Positions 12,888 to 24,846 of a DNA stretch of 64,000 nt are shown here, in pieces. The translations under genes were made by a program, and so were the position numbers. The notes beneath the pieces were generated by a model. The model had not been told where the DNA came from and did no database searches. It saw only the letters and a program-made list of their open reading frames with translations. Source of the stretch: Rhynchonema sp. JSB1_4 (taxonomy: Eukaryota > Nematoda > Chromadorea > Monhysterida > Xyalidae); assembly GCA_030248065.1 (NCBI GenBank), contig JASAMV010002897.1:1-64000 (forward strand), given 5' to 3'. The number at the start of each line of letters is the position of its first letter. The stretch's first letter is position 1.

Positions 12888-13344
12888 GTGAGCGCAAATA
12901 CAGCGGGTTTCAAAAACAGAGGCAAATTTAATGGATGTTTGCTGCTTGAGGCAGTGTGGGTTGAAACCAAAGTGTGAGACCCACCCCCCAACCTCTAGCC
13001 CTGGCCAGTGGCGGCCACAAGAAAAAACAAAACCCTCGTTTTTGATCGTAACCCTGTTAGTCACTAAAAAGGATTATTTTGACCAACCAACCCAAGGCCT
13101 TTATTTTTCGTTGGTACCGTACAAAAAATAAACGTTTCTGTTTTGAAAGATGTATTTCGCACAAGTGACCGCCTGAACAAAAACGCTTAAGCGTTAGGTT
13201 AGCCTGAATTCCCCAAACAGTCTATCTTAAGCCTATCCTGACGTCTTTACACCTAGCTACACATACGAGATTTTCGATCGCTGGCAACCAACACAATAAC
13301 ACCGCGTAGCACGTGTGCAATTTCCAGCATCGTGGGCGTCTTAG

Positions 13345-16300
13345 GGCCGTGCCGTGTTCGGTTCGGGCACCAAACCGGCGGACGCATCAGTGGCGCGAAG
13401 TTCGTACATCAGTGGTCATACGCATTCATTCGGACCGGGACGGTATGTACGTCCATATGTCAATATATTCTCGACTTTAGACAGTCAAGCGTTCAAATCG
13501 TGTCGTGTCAGGCTCAGACTTGGAATTGACCTTGACTTGGCATAAAATGTTTGTGCTCCTTTTCCACACCATTGTGAAGCAGCAGCCAGCCACACCTTGC
13601 GCACTGGCTGTGTAGCACAAGCGTGTGTGAACCCACATGAGCAGCTGGCTGAAGTTACACGAACGGATGCATTGGGCATTCACATAAGAACTTTTTGACG
13701 TAAAGTCAAATCGGACCACAACCGACTCGAATCCACCAATAGACATACTGTATACAATGGGCCCGGCCCAGGTCCACCTATTCAGTTTACTGTGAAGATT
13801 GTTTGTTATTCGGTGTGTTCTATGTAGTCATTTTCGACAGGCACATACATGATTCAAAAAAATGAGATATTCCCTCTTCAGCAACATTTATTCACGAGGC
13901 GGCGGACAAGGGTCGCTGGAGCACACACGAGACATTCAGAAATCGCTGGTCAAATACGGTGGCACGTACCAGGCGGCCGGCAAAACAATTTTGACAACAT
14001 CACTCCTCCACCGTGGATTTCTTTCATATCACGGACACCGATACTACTGGTCGCCGGATGACTATCAAGTTTACTACGGGGTTGGTTTCAGTGTAACAGT
14101 AACGCACCTACGTATTAAAAAAATGAGCAACGCACCCTTTCCTCAAATTAACGTTGTATTTTCAATTTTATTGTTTATTTGCAAATGAAGAATATAACAA
14201 AGAAATGAAAAAGTTTGCGCAAGTGCGATATCACGTCAGATGGACGCCAACTACCAGCAATGTCACCACGTTTTCGACAATCGATCGGAACCGCTGGGCA
14301 ACGTTTGGTTGGACGCGAGCAGCAGCAGCGCACAGCTGAAAGTGGTCTACTACAGGTGTGGCCGATAAAAGTGCGCTGAAAAAACAGCGGGGGAAAAGAA
14401 CAAGTTATTATCATGGAAAGCGGAATACCGAAGTCTTGGATCATGATACATTCGAAATATAACGTGTGCGTGCTGTATATGGTGTGAAAGGACCCGTGAC
14501 CATCAAAGCACCGGGCAGTCACCACGAACAGGGTTGGGCAAAAAACGTTTTTTTTCAAAAAATCGTTTTTTTAAAAACGTTTTTTTTAAAACGCCCAGAT
14601 GACCAAAATATGCCCCCAAAAAATTGGAAAACGCTCATGTTGGGAAGAGAACCTGGTTAAATGAAGTAATTCTATGTGTTCTGAGGCAAAATAAATGGAT
14701 TTCAACCCTTTTCTAGCGAGTTGCTAAGATCCCATATCAGACCCGCATCGTGGGACCAACTTTGGCCGGGGTCATCACTGAAAGTCAAGCTCCGTATATC
14801 GACGTATCTCGACAAAGTAAAAATTGGTCGAAAATTTTTTGAAAAAAATGGGACAAAAAATTGATTTTACTTGATAATCAGGGTACTTTCCCTGAAAAAT
14901 CAGGGAAAATCAAGGAAATTCAGGATTTAAAAAAACGAAAAACGACCCAGGCGTTTTTTTTAAAAAAACGTCGTTTTTTTTAAGAAAAAACGCCGTCGTT
15001 CTTTTTAAGAAAAAGCGCCGTCGTTTTTTTTGCCCAACCCTGACCACGAAACCCACCATTTTTTTTTCGCTTGAGCGCTTATGCCCCGCTGTGTTTCCAG
15101 CCTGAGCCTCTTCTGCTATTTTTTGTCACCGGTGGTGCCCTCTCTGCTGTTCCAGATGCAAATCGATCGAACAATACTGTTGTGGGCTGGAGTGTTGTGC
15201 GTATGTGCCGGATACGGACATTGGCATGCTCGCGATTGGAATCGGCCTGTTGGTTAACTTTTGGGTGTTCCAATAGACTAAGGTTAATCTTTTCGACCAG
15301 TCGGGCAAAAGGAATAACAGGGTTGGGCAAAAAAAAACGACGGCGTTTTTTCTTAAAAAAAACGACGTTTTGCCTGGGTCGTTTTTCGTTTTTTTTAAAT
15401 CCTGAATTTCCTTGATTTTCCCTGATTTTTCAGGGAAAGTACCCTGATTATCAAGGAAAATTATTTTTTTGTCCCATTTTTTTCAAAAAATTTTCGACCA
15501 ATTTTTACTTTGTCGAGATACGTCGATATACGGAGTTTGACTTTCAGTGATGACTCCGGCCAAAGTTGGTCCCACGATGCGGGTCTGATATGGGATCTTA
15601 GCAACTCGCTAGAAAAGGGTGGAAACCTGTTTATTTTGCCTCGGAACGCATAGAATGACTTCATTTAACCACGTATTCTTCCCAACATGAGCGTTTTCCA
15701 ATTTTTTTGGGGGCATATTTTGGTCATCTGGGCGTTTTAAAAAAACGTTTTTTTTTAAAAAAAAACGTTTTTTTTAAAAAAACGATTTTTTGAAAAAAAA
15801 CGTTTTTTGCCCAACCCTGAGGAATAAGTCCATTAGCCTCTGAGTGCAGTGCAGGGTTGAAAAAAAAATGTTTTTGTTAACGAGCTTTTTTTAAAAAAAA
15901 TTTTTTTAATTTTTTTTGACGAAAATTTTTTTATTAGAAAAAGTGTTGCAAACGACGTTTCTGGATAAATGAAATCGATACAACATATTTTTCAAAAATT
16001 GAAAAATTTTCGCCTGAGACCCAACTTGTGCGGTGACACCCGGTAGTATTGTGCAGATTCCACGGTCTCCGACCAGTGTGAGGTTGATGTTCACTAACGA
16101 TGTTACTCTAATATATTGCAGCATGCTGTACAACGAATTTTAATGCATCTAATGCCGAATATCTGATATACGACCATCAAAATATCGATTACAGCCCAAA
16201 TCTTGCGTGTCAGATCGACTTTGCGCGCCCGGTTTTGCACCATACCTGCATATGTATATACATGTGTAGTAGCATGCAGTAGTACATTATCGGTGCCGCA

Positions 16301-17938
16301 TCACTATAAAAGACCAGCCCCGCGCATCCCTGCGCGGATTTGGGGACAATACAGGGCGCCGCAGGCGCGATTTTGGAAAAATTGTCCCGTCCACAGAAAA
16401 AAAAGCAAAATCTGAGTTTCAAAAAAAAATTTTTTTTTAATTTTTTTAATTAACCACTTTTTTTTGAAACAACCCTGGTGCAGTGTACCACTTCGCATAA
16501 TATTCGAGGGAGGGGCCTTGAGTGGAATACTCCGGTGGTATTCCGCGACTTTTCAGGCCCGGTTTTTCAGGCCAATTTATAGGCTTAGACTTAGGCTCCA
16601 TTCGGGCCTGGATCGGCCGGGCCTGAACCTGTGGGACTGAATCGTCGCACAATACTCCGATGGACTCCGATCTCAAATTCAACCTTGTACAAAACCAACA
16701 CTTCACTGTGTATACGCACGGTTCCAAGGTCGTTGATGATTGGCTTGTGCGTATTGGGCAAACTGGCGGACTGTGCGAGAACCCAGTACCTGAAACGAAT
16801 TAAGGGCGAAACTGCGAATGACCGCACACCTTTGGTCGGCGGAAACCGATCGCGCAGTTAGTCGTTCATGTTTATGATTATGTTCATGTTTGTGGTTATG
16901 TCTGTTTATCCAGGTACTGTAACTCCCACTTATCAAAAGGCTATGCGCATACATATGTATATCGACGAGGGGACCGAAAAAAACTGCCCTGTTGCTCAGG
17001 CCACGGTGTCTTGGCGCAATAGGCTGAGGCTTGAATAACGCCTAGGCTTCGGTTTCAGATGTTGACTCAGGCTCAGGCTCACGCCTCTAGTGTTTCTAAC
17101 AATAACATCTTTTTTACGGCAGCTATTTTCGAAAACATAGGCTGTTTAGGCCCTGCCGTTTTACCCTCGCCGATTTTCAACACCAAGCAGCGATGTTTCT
17201 CTGAGCGCATAAAGGCTTCTGAATGTGTTTTTGTTGTCCCCAATTTGGTGCATTCGATAAGCTTGGCGTATTGGGAAAATAGAGGGTCGAAAGAGGCGAT
17301 TAAAAGACACGCCGACCAACTTCATATGTACATTGAATTTTACTGCATTGCAGCTCCATCGAACTGTCCGCCTCCGTATCCCCTTCATCCTCCCAGATTA
17401 AAGAGTAAGTATGTAATGTAATGTTGTGATTTACTGAAATGTCGTTGACGTATAAGTCGTGTTGCATCTGGTTTATCTGGCATCCGCAATCCCAAACCTG
17501 TACAAATTTATTTACTTATTTCTTGAGCTACATAATTTGGGGCTGCGCTACACATCAGGACAAACAGATACAGGTCGCTATCGAACTTGGTGATCGGATC
17601 GGATAGGATCGGACTTGACTTGTCACGTGCGAAATATATGAAGAGCTCCTAATTTTGACCAACATTTAAAAAGTGTTCGCTTTAGGCCGGTGTCAGTTTT
17701 TGACCCCAGTGAATCCCCAAATACTGTATCTTTATTTAATAAGTTATGTGACAAAGACAGGACCAGACCGGTCCGATCACCGGCAAATCTGCCTTTTGGA
17801 CTCGACATGCGACGCGACGACTTGCTCATTGACGACAATAGAATTAGTCTGTCATCAATGTGTCTGGTGGCGCGACTCATCAATAATTTCAGCGCCAAAC
17901 GGGGTGCCGCCTGTGGAGCGCAAACAGCCACGACGTGA
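13345..17938 (+). CDS. CX-module single-pass membrane protein
   Basis: Exons by splice signal and phase: 13345-13442, 13882-14080, 14240-14355, 15156 to about 15255, then 17354-17404 and 17686-17938 (stop TGA). The third and fourth exons join in phase to give the six-cysteine CX module: a YYW stretch, then QQC, VVYYRC and EQYCCGLECC. It is followed at once by a hydrophobic segment (IGMLAIGIGLLVNFW), a likely membrane anchor. Without splicing that exon would end at TAG 15274. A donor GTTAAC lies just inside it, so the protein probably continues into a cytoplasmic tail. The last two exons join in phase to make a serine-rich tail (ELSASVSPSSSQIK, then EPVSVFDPSESP). At least one exon between 15255 and 17354 is missing from this model. 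The N-terminal part is rich in Gly, Ser and His. CX modules are known from nematode and other animal extracellular proteins; their function is unknown. The introns hold three hAT-type elements. Confidence 0.6.
14529..15042. mobile_element. hAT-type miniature element with perfect 8-bp TSD
   Basis: The ends are CAGGGTTGGGCAAAAAA and TTTTTTGCCCAACCCTG, and the flanks are ACCACGAA on both sides (14521-14528, 15043-15050). It is 514 bp long, without transposase, and lies in the intron between the two exons that encode the CX module. Confidence 0.93.
15318..15819. mobile_element. hAT-type miniature element with perfect 8-bp TSD
   Basis: It belongs to the same family as 14529-15042 and 7623-8085. 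The flanks are AGGAATAA on both sides (15310-15317, 15820-15827). It is 502 bp long, non-coding, and placed just after the membrane-anchor exon of the CX gene. Confidence 0.93.
15852..16477. mobile_element. hAT-type miniature element, CAGGGTTGAAAA family, perfect TSD
   Basis: It opens CAGGGTTGAAAAAAAAA and closes TTTTGAAACAACCCTG, flanked by GTGCAGTG on both sides (15844-15851, 16478-16485). It is 626 bp long, non-coding, and the complete copy of the family truncated at 5006-5353. It lies 24 bp beyond the target duplication of the previous element. Confidence 0.92.
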
Positions 17939-17944
17939 ACCAAT

Positions 17945-19880
17945 CTCGCCAGGTGTGCGTTGCGTACAATAAAAACTGTTGTTGTTGTTTTCATTTATTA
18001 AAATCAAAATTATATTTTTGCTCATTAGCACTTTCAAGTACATGGTTTCAAACGCGATACATTCAGTGGTCTGTCAGTGTGACGCTTCACCCAGTTTGTC
18101 ATTCAGAACAATCACAGCTCACATCGAGGTAATACTGTACGTGTCTTAAAGGCGCACACAATGCACTTTTTACCAAAAACATAAGCCCATTTCTACTTAA
18201 AATAATCGACCGGGACTTTCGTTCTCATGCATAGTCCATAGTCAGTCGCAATGAATACATGGCAGCATGCGCCCACTCTGACTGACTGAGTCAGTGGTGC
18301 GTGTGCGATTGCGAAAACTAACTGGGCATTGCAATCTGACACGCTTCACAAACATGTGGGTACATTTTGGTACATAACATACAGGTTCAACAAATAGTCC
18401 ATTGCTGCCTTATCCGAGCCATCCTAACCGACCGGCCACCAGCAGCAGCAGTGCTCGACACGAACGACTGGTGACCAGTCCAACGCACACTCTGTTATCG
18501 CCATCGGATGGAACTTCGAATCCGGCGTTTGTCAATGACTACGGACAACGGACGAAAACGGGCCTGACCAAACAGCGATAATTCGATTTATGCGGTCTTG
18601 AACTTTTGATCGTTCAAAATTTCGTTCATGCTATCGAGCAACCTTTTCTGTGCGATACTACCTGCATGTTTTGCTTCTGTGAAGCAGTGTCTAATTGTTC
18701 CGATTTGGCCTAGAAATGGGTAAAGAATCATTCATGGATCACTCACTACCTTCTTCTTGAATTTCCAACTGAAAGATTATTATGAACCACTGTTTAGGCA
18801 GATGGAACGGTATTTTTCAATCTGGCATGACGCCAATTTCATTCGTTGCAAGATGCCTTTACTCGAAATTAGTTCTGTAAAAATGATTCGCAGCACCAGT
18901 GGATTGATCAGTAATCAGTATCTAGGAGGAATACCTGTGTGTCAAAGCTTATGCCATAAAAAATCCAGTCCGTGATCTGATATTCGGATACCTAGTGTTG
19001 AAAAAGAGCGACACATTGCAAAAATATTCGCTTGCTGGCAGGTACAGGCACTAAAATGCGGTGTATTCTTGAGTTGATACGTTTCGGTCCGACTTTATCA
19101 CACTCTATCCATGTAATATTCTGATTCTGATTTTGGTACATGTTGCATTTCACCATTTTCCTGATCCGGTTGGATTTTCATTCTCATTTTCGGTCTCACT
19201 TGATCTCTTGTATCCGTCGCATCACCGCTTTCGGTTTTGTCGTCGTTTTTGACTGAAATTGAATGAAATCGAGCATTTTCGAGCAAAAATTGCGAAAAAA
19301 TTCGATCAAGTTACGAACTTTTCTCTTCGGTTTCGTCCGGCCGATCGCTTTGTGAATCGTACGTCTTCAGGAACGCATCGGGATCCGATTCGTGGTCGGG
19401 TGGAAATTCACCGCTGAGTGTGAAAGTTTAGGTCATCTATGTAAAGTCAGGACGTAAGTTATAAAGCCCTATGCTGGTGTATGGAAAGTCAAAGGTGTAA
19501 AGTCATGTAGGTCAGCTGCAATAAGTTGAAAATTATCCGCGGAAAAGGGAAAGTCACAGTTTTCATTGTCGCAGAGCCATCGCGAGCGTTTTAAAGTGCT
19601 CGCCTCCACCAACTAAAAATCAACTCAGCTTTCTATATACACTACGCATACATACAATGTATTTTGTTTGAACCAAACGTTTGTCCAGGGTTACTTTTGC
19701 ATTTCAGATAGCACAATTTTACATCAAATTTTTTTTTAATTTCAAAATCAAGCCAACCCCATTTCTTCAATCAACAACGACGTTGACGGTTGTGGTGACA
19801 GTTTTGTGTTCGGATCACGACTACGATCGTAGCCGCGTTCTGACAAGAACTGGTCCGAGTTGCGGCCCGTAATTTCGTGC
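17945..19880. other. Intergenic, nothing supported
   Basis: No exon, RNA gene or complete mobile element was recognised on either strand. This is presumably the 3' flank of the CX gene. Confidence 0.45.
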
Positions 19881-19884
19881 GCGT

Positions 19885-20076
19885 CAATTAACTGAAAAGA
19901 TTAGTTTATTTATGGTTTCTGCATGACCGGTTGCAAAGTAAAGAAATTGAAATTTCTGGCAGTGTGAACTCTGAACCGCCACACCAAACGCATGCTCCCG
20001 GAAGGACTCGAACCTCCGACCACCCAGCCACCAGGCCTGGATAGCCTGTTGCTCTACCAAACTGAGCTGCGGGAAC
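19885..20076 (-). repeat. tRNA-derived SINE-like element
   Basis: On the minus strand 20076-19993 folds as a tRNA at both ends: acceptor GTTCCCG / CGGGAGC, D-arm GCTCAGTTTGGTAGAGC, T-arm GGAGGTTCGAGTCCTTC with a good B box. The middle is about 10 nt too long for an ordinary anticodon arm plus variable loop, and no conventional anticodon loop with T33 forms. About 110 bp of non-tRNA sequence follows. This fits a tRNA-derived SINE head rather than a working tRNA gene. Confidence 0.6.
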
Positions 20077-20381
20077 GCGGTCTGACTGCGGCTCAGAATC
20101 ACTCATAAACCCAACTCACGCACGCTCAATACACAGTGCACCGCAGCACACACACATAATACCGGTCCGTTCGTTATACGCCTCGATGCGCATGGGTGTG
20201 TGTCTATTCGCCAGACCACAGCAGCATGTAATTTGGCTTATCCGACTGTGCGCATATTTAGGGCAAGCGCAGTTGCGTGCAGTCTATTGTGGTCAAAGCA
20301 GAAAAATTCTTCGTTTGGGACTGCTCTTCGTGGCGCTTTTGTAGATTTCGCTAGCGCACACTGTATGTCGTAGAACGCTGC

Positions 20382-20428
20382 AAAAAAAAACAAAAAAATT
20401 AAACCAAAAAAAAAAAAAAAAAAAAAAA

Positions 20429-20463
<35 letters not shown>
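20382..20463 (+). repeat. A-rich tract
   Basis: About 80 bp of almost pure A with a few C interruptions. It could be the tail of a retroposed sequence or simple low-complexity DNA 3' of the minus-strand membrane-protein gene. Confidence 0.9.
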
Positions 20464-20464
<1 letters not shown>

Positions 20465-20500
20465 GTTGGCACGAAATATGCGCGCACATATGCGCGTTGA

Positions 20501-22613
20501 CTACAACAGAGTTAGCCCCGGCACCTCGGCATCGATGGTCACATGTCGTCGGGCGTTCGTCCTCGTGCCGCCAACGACCGGTGGATTCGGCTTGAGCATA
20601 TGTTTGCGCGGGACGGGCACTTTTGCGATTTCGAGCGGATTCAACGGTTTTCGTTTGATGCGACGATAGGCACTCATTGGCAGCTTGCCGTGCTCATATT
20701 GGGGATGTAGACGGTAGAGCTCGTCGCGCTGGTAAGATTCGAAACAAATGTTAAAATGGATTAACTTTAATGTCACCCAAAAAGTTTAAAAAAAATACTC
20801 CAACCGCATAAGCTTCACGCAAACGAATGCGTTCAAGTTCGTCATTTTCGTCCTGCGGCTGTTCGGTTGGTCCAACCGGACGACTGATAGTGGCCGAGTC
20901 TTGAGTTTGAGTGCGGTCGTCGGACAACGTTGAGTCATCGGAACTGGTCTCCGATCGTAATGACTAATAAGCAATGGCATGGGTGTGTTTTTGGCAATAA
21001 ATAATGGCATGTGTACGTTTGCGGGTGGTATTTTCCGAAATGATGCAGACGTGGGCTAGTTTAGGTGTAAAGGTCGATGTAAGCTCGGTAAAAACATATG
21101 AAACATTTGCTTAGCCTGGAATGTTCTGATGTTCATACCGAACTGACACCGACCGAGCTTTCTGTTAAACCTTTTCACCCAACTGATGTTTGCAAGGGTG
21201 TTGGACTGTATCCCTTAGGGTTTCGTGCGACACTGACTGCAGCGCAATACCCGGCTTTTCTTCGGGGACTGCTCAGCAGGCACCAATTACACACCGTTCA
21301 TGCGTGGACTTGTGTGTATTACATGCGGAGGTATGTATGTATAGTCCGTCCACCAGCTCATGGCACTTTGTGTTGCTGCTGGCTGGTTTGTTCCCTTCCT
21401 CCACGTCCTAATGAAAGAGAAATTGAGTTTCCAAAAAAATTATTTTTGCTCCTAAATTGCTGTTTTTATGAAATCGACGTGTTTTATCGATTTTAATTTA
21501 ATTTAATTTTAAATTTGATCGAATTCAATCGATTTCGACACATTTTCTTATTTTTTAAGTTTTTTTTGCAAAATCGCTCACGCTCAATTTCTCTTTCATT
21601 AGAACGTGGAGGAAGGGAACAAACCGGCCAGCAGCAACACAAAGTGCCATGAGCTGGTGGACGGACTATACCTGTGTGTACTTACGCGTACCATTTGCGG
21701 TCTTCGCCACGCGCGCGTCCGTCGCCTGTTGCAGTACAACTGTACACCAACCGCCAGTACGAGCAACAATATGATGAAAATGACCACGAAGATGTAGATT
21801 AGCACAATGTCCATGGCAATGGCACTGCTGCTGCTTGGTGGTGGGATGGACAATGGTGGGCTGCTGGAAATTGAGACGGCAGGGAGGGAGGTCTGTAGGG
21901 GTCACGTGGCCATCTGGTGCATTCGCACCGACAGCGAAGCCCCCGGGCGTGGCCGTGCCTACTGCCCGGCTAAAGCTTCGCGCCCGCGCACCCGGGGGCA
22001 CAAAACCCCACCCAAACACCCAAAATGCAACCGTGCCCCCGAGCAAGGGGGCCACAGACATATACATACATGCATACACACATACATACATACATACACC
22101 TACGTCTTCCTGTTTTAGTAGTATAGATAATGTGCACTGGTTCAGTCTCCAGACCCACATTTGATGCCGTGGTTTCCGGCGTTGTGCAATTCTGGCCCGG
22201 CAGGGGGTCAAGGCCGGGAGAATCACCGCCGTCACTATAGCCGGGTCCGAATTGTCCCCCGGCAAAAGGGTCGAGAAGGTCGGGTCTTCGAATAAGCATT
22301 CGTAATGATATCGAATGAGAGAAACCTCGTGTACATCCGACCTTTCTGCCACCCATTCCACCGTCTTTGCACCGCGCTTACCCTCACGGTCTATGGATGA
22401 AAAAAACCAAATTCCTGGCCAGATAGAAAACAGCTGGAAAAACCTTGTCGTTGTTGTGTTGGTCGTGTTCGTTGTGATCAATTCGACTTCCGAATTGTTT
22501 GGTGATGAGTTGCTGGGAGCCACGATGACTGTTGTATTCATTGTTTGGGATTGCATGTTAAAAATAGGTTTGCGGTTGGCCAATGGGAAATGTAAAAATG
22601 AAATGAAAAACAC
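20501..22613 (-). CDS. Single-pass membrane protein with basic/Ser-rich cytoplasmic tail
   Basis: Three 3' exons join in phase. 21863-21686 has a Pro/Ser stalk, then a long hydrophobic segment (MDIVLIYIFVVIFIILLLVL...) and the stop-transfer NRRRTRAWRRPQM, ending in donor GTAAGT. 20963-20805 encodes an acidic/Ser tail (SETSSDDSTLSDD) with donor GTTGGA. 20728-20501 encodes a basic tail (RDELYRLHPQYEHGKLPMS...) ending LTLL and TAG. The acceptor of the membrane exon (CTCAATTTCCAG) and of the last exon (AATCTTACCAG) are good. Upstream, an open frame from 22613 contains an Asn-Thr-rich stretch with many N-glycosylation motifs and a phase-compatible donor (GTGGGT) at about 22154, but exon limits there are uncertain. 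A competing frame rich in Gly/Pro overlaps part of it. I do not recognise the family. A long-TIR element (21340-21670) sits in the intron only about 15 bp from the donor. Confidence 0.55.
21340..21670. mobile_element. Long-TIR miniature element (TATAGTCCGTCCACC family)
   Basis: It opens TATAGTCCGTCCACCAGCTC and closes with the exact inverted end ...GGTGGACGGACTATA. Inverted arms of about 85 bp surround an AT-rich core containing TTTAATTTAATTT. The TA at each tip could be a Tc1/mariner-type TA duplication. Further copies lie at 57152-57522 and 63934-64000. Confidence 0.8.
21897..22130. repeat. Dispersed repeat ending GTTTTAGTAGTATAGAT
   Basis: This is the second copy of the repeat at 11300-11478. 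It has a GC-rich head (CCCCCGGGCGTGGCCGTGCC), then ATACATA microsatellite, then the shared 3' end CGTCTTCCTGTTTTAGTAG. It appears to lie within an intron of the minus-strand membrane-protein gene. Confidence 0.6.
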
Positions 22614-22667
22614 GTTCTTCGCCGCTTGTCAATGTGTATACATACGACAGCATGTGTTCTGATCTTT

Positions 22668-22897
22668 TACAACAGTGGTCCTCTTCCCTTCCTTCCATCG
22701 TTGCTGCTGCCTGTATTGGCTAACCACACACAGCTTAATTGATGTCATCTGTGTATTTCTACTACAAACTTTGGATAGTCGAGATTCACATGCCGCGAGC
22801 AGACCATATGGGGGAGGGCGAAAACCAGACAGGCTGAAAAAGTGACCCCGAGGCTGCACAACAGTAAACAAGATCAAGCAATGAAATCTAAACGTTA
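22668..22897. repeat. Dispersed repeat starting CAACAGTGGTCC
   Basis: It is collinear with 47085-47308: both start CAACAGTGGTCC, share GCCTGTATTGGC, GACAGGCTGAAAAAGT and AACAAGATCAAGCAATGAAA, and differ by substitutions and small indels. It has no coding potential; the class is unknown. Confidence 0.7.
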
Positions 22898-22945
22898 CTG
22901 ACAAGGTATTCGTCTCTTGTGAGCATCAAAGGTGTGTAGCGCATT

Positions 22946-24150
22946 TGTGGCCGGCTTCGACAAAGTCCTCCCCTGGCTGAGGAAAGAAAAGAAAGAGATT
23001 CGCTCGTGATTTTTAGGTTGACTCTTGTGTTTTTCGTGTGTGTTTTGAGTTCTGTGAGACTGCGCTAACCTTGTTCGATAAACGTAATATTGAGAATCGT
23101 CAGGAGGGATCGATCTGTGGATTGAAGAGGCGTGAATCGCAACCCCGGAGTGAACCGCGCGTCACTCGGCGGGGCCTTTTGTGAAGGTTTAGTGTTTGTT
23201 GCATTTTGTGTGCCAAACCGTGTTTCCAGCTTAGGCAGCCGCGCCCCGTCGTCAGTCTCGCCGGTCGGGCCTTACCGTGCAGTGCAAGGCCGTATCGTTG
23301 GGTGAGGAAGCCGTGCAGAGTGCCGCCTCGCCCTCCGATTACACTTGGTGAGCCGCAGCTGACTGAACGCGAGGGAGATAGGTGGTTTTGAGGTTCTGGG
23401 GGGAGAGTTTTTGGGGCTTTTCAAAAATTACTCTCCCTTGTTTTTGCTAGATCTAGCACCCAAATCGTTTCCCCGACGCCCTACGACCCGGCCCGGGGAC
23501 AAACAACGCCGGGCCCGACCAATTCGATCAATTTCCGACCAGCCACGGACGTTTTTTCGGCAAACCGAGGGCAATTCTCTTGATCGATCCCGACGGACAG
23601 TCTGGACCGAGGATACGAAGCGGAGCGGAAAAGCAGTAGAACAACAGTAGCAGGGAGACAACACCGCGGCGCGAAGCAGGGACACACCTATCCTGCAGCC
23701 GGGGCAAAAACAGGTAAGTTTTGACTAAGTACTGAGTTTCTCCACGCTTGTTTTTTGTTGTTTTTTTTTGGGTGTGTTGAGTGGATTCTCGACGTCACCG
23801 GCAGTGAACGAACAGGCTGTCCGGGCATCACCGTAGTGCAAATCGAACGGGCAGTACGGCCAACGCGTCGCTACATCCATCGCATCACTGAACGTCGGAA
23901 AGAAATCGATAGGAGCGAAAGGACAACAACGACGAGGAGGAAACAAGCGACCAGGACCTTCGGCCGAACTGTAGGATTGTGATATAAAATACTGAAAAGT
24001 ATTTTATAGCCAATCCGGAATAAAAAGAGTGCAATCGATTGGATAATTTTGTGCAAACAAGCACAAAATACAAATTTATTGGAAAATTTGAGAGCCATTT
24101 TTGGGGGTTTTTGCATTTTTTAGTGCAAAAACCGCAATTTTTCGTTCGCA
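22946..24150 (+). repeat. Left LTR
   Basis: 1205 bp, TG...CA. Inside are a strong splice-donor-like CAGGTAAGT at about 23711, a short hairpin AAAATACTGAAAAGTATTTT near 23987, and an AATAAAA-like motif near 24020 that could serve in 3'-end formation. It is almost identical to 34939-36142. Confidence 0.8.
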
Positions 24151-24846
24151 GCTCTCAGTCATCGTCAGTTGCGAGTTCTAGTACTTGAACGTCGCAAAAG
24201 AACGTCGTTTCGCCGGCAACTACAGCAAAGGACGAACAACGGACGAAGGACAACAAAGCAGCCGACGCCCAGGACGAACGAACAAACAAGCCGCGCATAA
24301 TTAGCTGATCGTTTTTTGTCGAATTTAAAAAAGGACCAACCGCCCGTTTTTCAACGTTGATTTTTGGATCGAAAAAGGAAGCAGCAGCGAGGATTGGACC
24401 TGCATCAACGCAAAAGGAGCAAGTACCCTGAAATTATCCAGTAAAACGATACCGACAACTACGAATTGCTGCCGTTTTTGGTCAATTTACGCAAAAATTG
24501 ACCATTTTCTGCCCGCACGCACGTCACCATCCAGCCGCCTTGTGCTTGTTTAGCAGCATTTTCGCCCCGTAGCCACTTTTTTGTGTGATTTGGAAGTAAA
24601 ACTCCATTTAGCACAAAAAGTGGTGGAACTTCACAAAGGAATGTCGGTTTTCGTCTCAACATCTGGAAGTCGCCTGATCAACGACAAAATTCGACTGCCG
24701 CTGAGGTGAACCCGCGCCAGCCAGCTACGACTTTGCACCGCCAATTTGAACCCAGGAAAACAACCGATTTTCGTCTGACGACAGCAGCTGGTTGCCGAAA
24801 ACGCTACAAAAAGGAGCGACTTTCTTCTAATTTTGGTTGACTGGTG

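Noticed and set aside
19993..20076. Functional tRNA gene
   Set aside because: The ends fold well but the anticodon region is about 10 nt too long and lacks T33; a SINE-like tail follows.
21666..22613. A single 315-residue minus-strand protein
   Set aside because: The frame crosses a dispersed repeat and reads the membrane exon in the wrong frame; a spliced model fits better.
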